The translations under genes and the position numbers were made by a program. From Pavlovales sp. CCMP2436 (lineage: Eukaryota > Haptophyta > Pavlovophyceae > Pavlovales): DNA of 13,057 nucleotides. Below are positions 12,832 through 13,057 of this stretch, in pieces. Each line of letters starts with the position of its first letter. The stretch's first letter is position 1. The notes under the pieces are model-generated. The model was not told the origin of the DNA. It did no database searches and saw only the letters and a list, made by a program, of their open reading frames with translations. The stretch is taken from the NCBI GenBank assembly GCA_026770615.1, contig MU631465.1:235788-248844 (forward strand), in the 5' to 3' direction.

Positions 12832-13057
12832 CATTCGTGTGCGCTCTTGAGCGTGGACGGATGTGTGTGAGGACTCCAGGGTACTCACAGGGGGTTTTAT
12901 TGGATAGTTATCCTTTCCCCCATTGCGACGACACACTTCCGGTCGGTGGCATTCGTCGGCGTGGTTAAGAAGACTCTTAACCCAACTATCGGAAGTGGAC
13001 TCATAGAGTCCAGGAAGAGTCCAGGATGAGAATGTTCCTAACCGTACCTAGAGTTTT
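12826..13057. mobile_element. Possible left end of an LTR inserted in the reverse transcriptase (tentative)
   Basis: The reverse-transcriptase reading stops abruptly after the EDD codons, at a TGTTAGCATTC that would fit an LTR beginning with TG. From here to the window edge there is no coding frame, and the composition changes. The stretch has a hairpin GGTTAAGA-AGAC-TCTTAACC at 12963-12982 and an 11-bp direct repeat GAGTCCAGGA(A/T) at 13006-13027. Neither the CA end nor the second LTR is visible, so this rests on the abrupt junction and the TG terminus only. Confidence 0.25.

Overview
This window looks like nuclear DNA of a GC-rich unicellular eukaryote. A haptophyte- or pelagophyte-like alga is my best guess, but no marker in the window fixes the lineage. 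The evidence for a eukaryote is: a gene whose protein only reads through when three GT-AG introns are removed (donors GTGCGC, GTGCGC, GTACGG); a start codon in good Kozak context; no operon spacing; a serine-proline repeat protein; LINE-type reverse transcriptase remains; short inverted-repeat transposons; and long non-coding tracts with AT microsatellites. Most long open frames in the GC-rich parts are shadows and were left out.

Layout. 1-384 (minus) holds the start of a gene that runs off the left edge, with a helix-hairpin-helix segment and a four-cysteine cluster. 772-2628 (plus) is an intron-containing ATP-grasp ligase-type gene carrying one in-frame TAG and two apparent frameshifts, so it is a decaying gene or contains sequence errors. 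2629-3203 is AT-rich and non-coding. 3204-3349 is a 146-bp inverted-repeat transposon (MITE). 3384-5642 (minus) is the longest intact gene, a 752-residue Ala/Gly/Arg-rich protein with no recognised family. 6134-7051 (plus) is an open frame with a Ser-Pro3 tract followed by a duplicated charged domain. 7341-8296 (plus) holds exon-like coding pieces in two frames with an in-frame TAG.

From about 8690 on, repeats and mobile-element debris dominate. 8691-9137 may be the C-terminal end of a LINE-like polyprotein. 9303-10250 is a tandem array of about 175-bp units. One unit is interrupted by a hairpin element (9669-9925, 6-bp target duplication), which is itself interrupted by a second copy of the 146-bp MITE (9724-9869, 8-bp target duplication). 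10281-11097 (minus) is a two-frame gene for a basic/acidic, probably nuclear, protein. 11167-11928 (plus) has A/C-biased repetitive open frames. 12232-12831 is a LINE-type reverse transcriptase remnant with a scrambled insert, followed directly by a stretch that could be the start of an LTR.

The genes show no common pathway. The clearest story is the layered transposon history: tandem array, then hairpin element, then MITE, with a second MITE 6.4 kb away. The clearest protein call is the ATP-grasp gene.
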